Part shown: positions 62,101 to 64,000 of the stretch, in pieces
How positions within the stretch are numbered: position 1 is the stretch's first letter
Layout of the letters: every line of letters starts with the position of its first letter
Assembly (NCBI GenBank): GCA_000499405.2
Contig: HG738138.1
Coordinates: forward strand, 16,593,054-16,657,053
Direction: 5' to 3'
Origin: Onchocerca volvulus
Taxonomy: Eukaryota > Nematoda > Chromadorea > Rhabditida > Onchocercidae
Length of the DNA: 64,000 bases
The notes under the pieces: model-generated
What the model saw: only the letters and a program-made list of their open reading frames with translations
What the model was told of the DNA's origin: nothing
The model's database searches: none
Program-made: the position numbers and the translations under genes

Positions 62101-63031
62101 AGTTATTAGGTAAAGTCTAAAGGTACATATACAAGTTAGCAAATGGTACTACAATTTGATATCTGTAAACGTAATCATCAAGTATACCGACCGATTAAAT
62201 TAAAGTTTGCATAATTTATCTATTTTAACTTCTTCCACTTCGTGCAAATTTTTAAACCAGATTGTCCTCTTTAATCCCAAAACTTGTCTCATTTTTCGGA
62301 ATTTTAAGGCAATTTTCTTTTCGATTAATGTTCCATCCTTTTTTACTTCAGCTGCAATTGTAGAAAAATTGCAATCAAATTGAAATTTTACATGAATCTC
62401 ACAAAAATTAGGAATACTGCATACAAATTGAGCGAAATTTCTTAAAATTCTTTGCAAAAAATACATTATCGATAAGAAAAAAGAAACGGATGAAAGATAA
62501 GTGATATAATTTTTCAAAAAGAATAAGTTCGTACAATTTAATGCAAAATGAATTTTAAATTGTTCAGAAATTCAATGTAATTCAATCAGCAATATTACTT
62601 GGTATACACATAAAGTGACAATAGAATATTATACTTCTATTGCCAAAGCGATAATCATATTAATTAATTAATTTAGTTTTTTTTCCCAGTTCCCTTCTTA
62701 GTAGTACAGTGATTATTTTTAAATTTCATTTTCGTTGCAGGTATTCAGCTGTCCAGCGAATCTAGCATCACATCGCCGTTGGCATAAACCACGCGGCAAT
62801 GATCCGTTAGCCGCTGCGACATCATCTTCCGCTTCCTTAAACAACTTCATGTGTACGAAATGTTCCGCAACATTCGATACCAAAAAAGCCTTTAAATTGC
62901 ATTCTGCACACTGCTCAACTACTTTCGCTGATAATTCTAGTCAAACTCAAAATCATCTTTTAAATTTACTGCAGCATACTGTTCCGTCAAATTTAAAAGC
63001 TAAGACAGAACATCGCAAAATTTGCATTTAA
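59104..63031 (+). CDS. egl-46: EGL-46 / INSM-type zinc-finger transcription factor
   Basis: Five exons: 59104-59397 (ATG), 60014-60184, 60665-60814, 61128-61214, 62741-63031 (TAA). They give 330 residues and every junction is phase 0. A GACAG acceptor ends one base before the ATG, suggesting trans-splicing. The N-terminus [12 protein letters not shown] resembles the SNAG repressor motif of INSM proteins (FLVKR). Exon 2 holds a basic stretch (RERKRLASR...[10 protein letters not shown]), a likely nuclear signal. Zinc finger 1, [19 protein letters not shown], is C2HC and spans the exon 3/4 junction. Finger 2, [20 protein letters not shown] plus RWHKPR, is C2H2 and is the INSM hallmark. Finger 3, [21 protein letters not shown], is C2HC. 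C. elegans EGL-46 acts in the nucleus, partly with EGL-44, in cell-cycle exit and neuron differentiation; that role is inferred here by orthology. A Gln/Leu-rich segment (LQLMQLQMF) in exon 1 may be an interaction surface. Confidence 0.93.
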
Positions 63032-64000
63032 TTAAAGAACATTATTGAACTTTGAACTTCGTAAAAATTTCGGGTAATTACAGTTAGAAGTTTTATTAAA
63101 AATTGAGTGATATAACTGAGATGTTATTCATGCAAAAATTCAACTTAATCTTATTTCAAATTTTTTTCTACTTTCTACCTCAATTGTTTCATCCTATTTC
63201 TTCTTTCTTTTATATGTAATTAGTCAAATTTGTATAATTTAATAATTGCTTAATCCTATCATTGCAGATCTCTCATTTGGTAATTAGCTCTTTCATTTAA
63301 TTCATTTCAGTTCCTCCATAGAAAATGAGTCTCATTTATAAAAAAAAAAAAACTTTTTTTTCTCAGAAAAATTAAGCCACATAACAATTTTTTCTGCATT
63401 TGAAAGTTAATCATATTATCTCGAACATATTATTCATTCAAGATAATGATTTGCATTAATTTTAAGATAGGTTTTGTTGAAATTGTGTATTCCATCTTTT
63501 TTGAAATCAAATTCTCATAAAATCTATCCAATATTTTCTCAACCTTATTCTTCTTTTCAATTTTTCAAAATTTCTTCAATCCAATTTCCTTTTTTTTCGT
63601 ATCAATTATTGAAAATAAAATGTTTTTCTATTGTAAAATTCTCAAGTGTCATGGTTTACAATAATATATTTTGAGCAATAAATATCTCGTAAAATATGCA
63701 ATAGCTTATAAATGCTGAGTATTTCCTAGTCAGTTGTTTGTATATTTATACTTATTAACCGTTTATCAAATATTGATTAATTGATTAATTGAAATATTCC
63801 TACTATTAATATTACAAATTTAGCGAATATAATGATTATTATTCCATATTACAACTAATAATTTTATTAGCAACCAAAGAAGAAAAGAAAAAAAGAGGGA
63901 AGAGTTATGATATTGGTAATAGTAATTTTTGTAATAGTAATAGGAATAGTAATAGTGAAGATAACACCTGCTCTCTTCTTTTCATATTCTTTTTCAATAT
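63032..64000. other. 3' flank of egl-46, no gene recognised
   Basis: AT-rich, with T-rich frames only. An AATAAA-like element (63676-63681, in GAGCAATAAATATC) is a possible polyadenylation signal, though it is far from the stop codon. Confidence 0.5.

Noticed and set aside
61390..62517. Several 63-105-codon frames inside the last egl-46 intron, on both strands
   Set aside because: Low-complexity Phe/Lys-rich or unsupported; the intron has clean GT and TTGCAG ends joining finger-2 residues ECDK to VFSC.

Overview
The window is eukaryotic and looks like a filarial-type (clade III) nematode chromosome. It is strongly AT-rich with many homopolymer runs. Exons are short (50-320 nt) and introns are bounded by GT...TTTCAG/TTTTAG-like sites. 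Several first exons begin just downstream of an acceptor-like AG, as expected for spliced-leader trans-splicing. The two genes I recognise best are orthologues of Caenorhabditis unc-42 and egl-46. No bacterial operons, CRISPR arrays, viral genes or transposase genes were seen. Species-level assignment is inference only.

Layout. (1) 2.3-8.0 kb, plus strand: the 3' part of a secreted/extracellular protein with four ephrin-receptor-like (GCC2/GCC3-type) cysteine modules and two EGF modules, every module on phase-1/phase-1 exons. (2) 9.9-18.2 kb, minus strand: a complete seven-exon unc-42/PROP1-type paired-like homeobox gene, assembled here with every splice phase agreeing, with repeat-filled introns. 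A long (AAT)n tract lies about 220 bp upstream of its start codon. (3) 19.9-21.4 kb, minus: a tentative two-exon gene of unknown function. (4) 22.3-25.5 kb, plus: a six-exon single-pass membrane protein with a proline-rich stalk and a SEA-like domain, followed by a 104-bp direct repeat that may carry duplicated terminal-exon acceptors. (5) 26.8-30.4 kb, minus: a four-exon gene for a signal-peptide, one-membrane-span protein with a cysteine cluster next to the membrane; family unknown. (6) 30.9-44.4 kb: a long gene-poor AT-rich stretch containing a 76-nt hairpin. (7) 44.4-49.7 kb, minus: two tandem Ly6/uPAR-type (three-finger fold) surface protein genes with the same exon structure, clearly a local duplication. 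(8) 50-59 kb: mostly noncoding, with two tRNA-Asp(GUC) copies (the second degenerate), several degenerate tandem repeats, and a cluster of GC-richer islands with coding-like but unresolved short frames. (9) 59.1-63.0 kb, plus: a complete five-exon egl-46/INSM-type zinc-finger gene.

The genes do not form an operon. The functional theme is neuronal and cell-surface: two neuron-identity transcription factors (UNC-42, EGL-46) 41 kb apart, with several small membrane or secreted proteins between them. All CDS spans below include introns; exon coordinates are in the evidence. Exon edges were called by eye from splice consensus, open frame and phase agreement, without transcript data.
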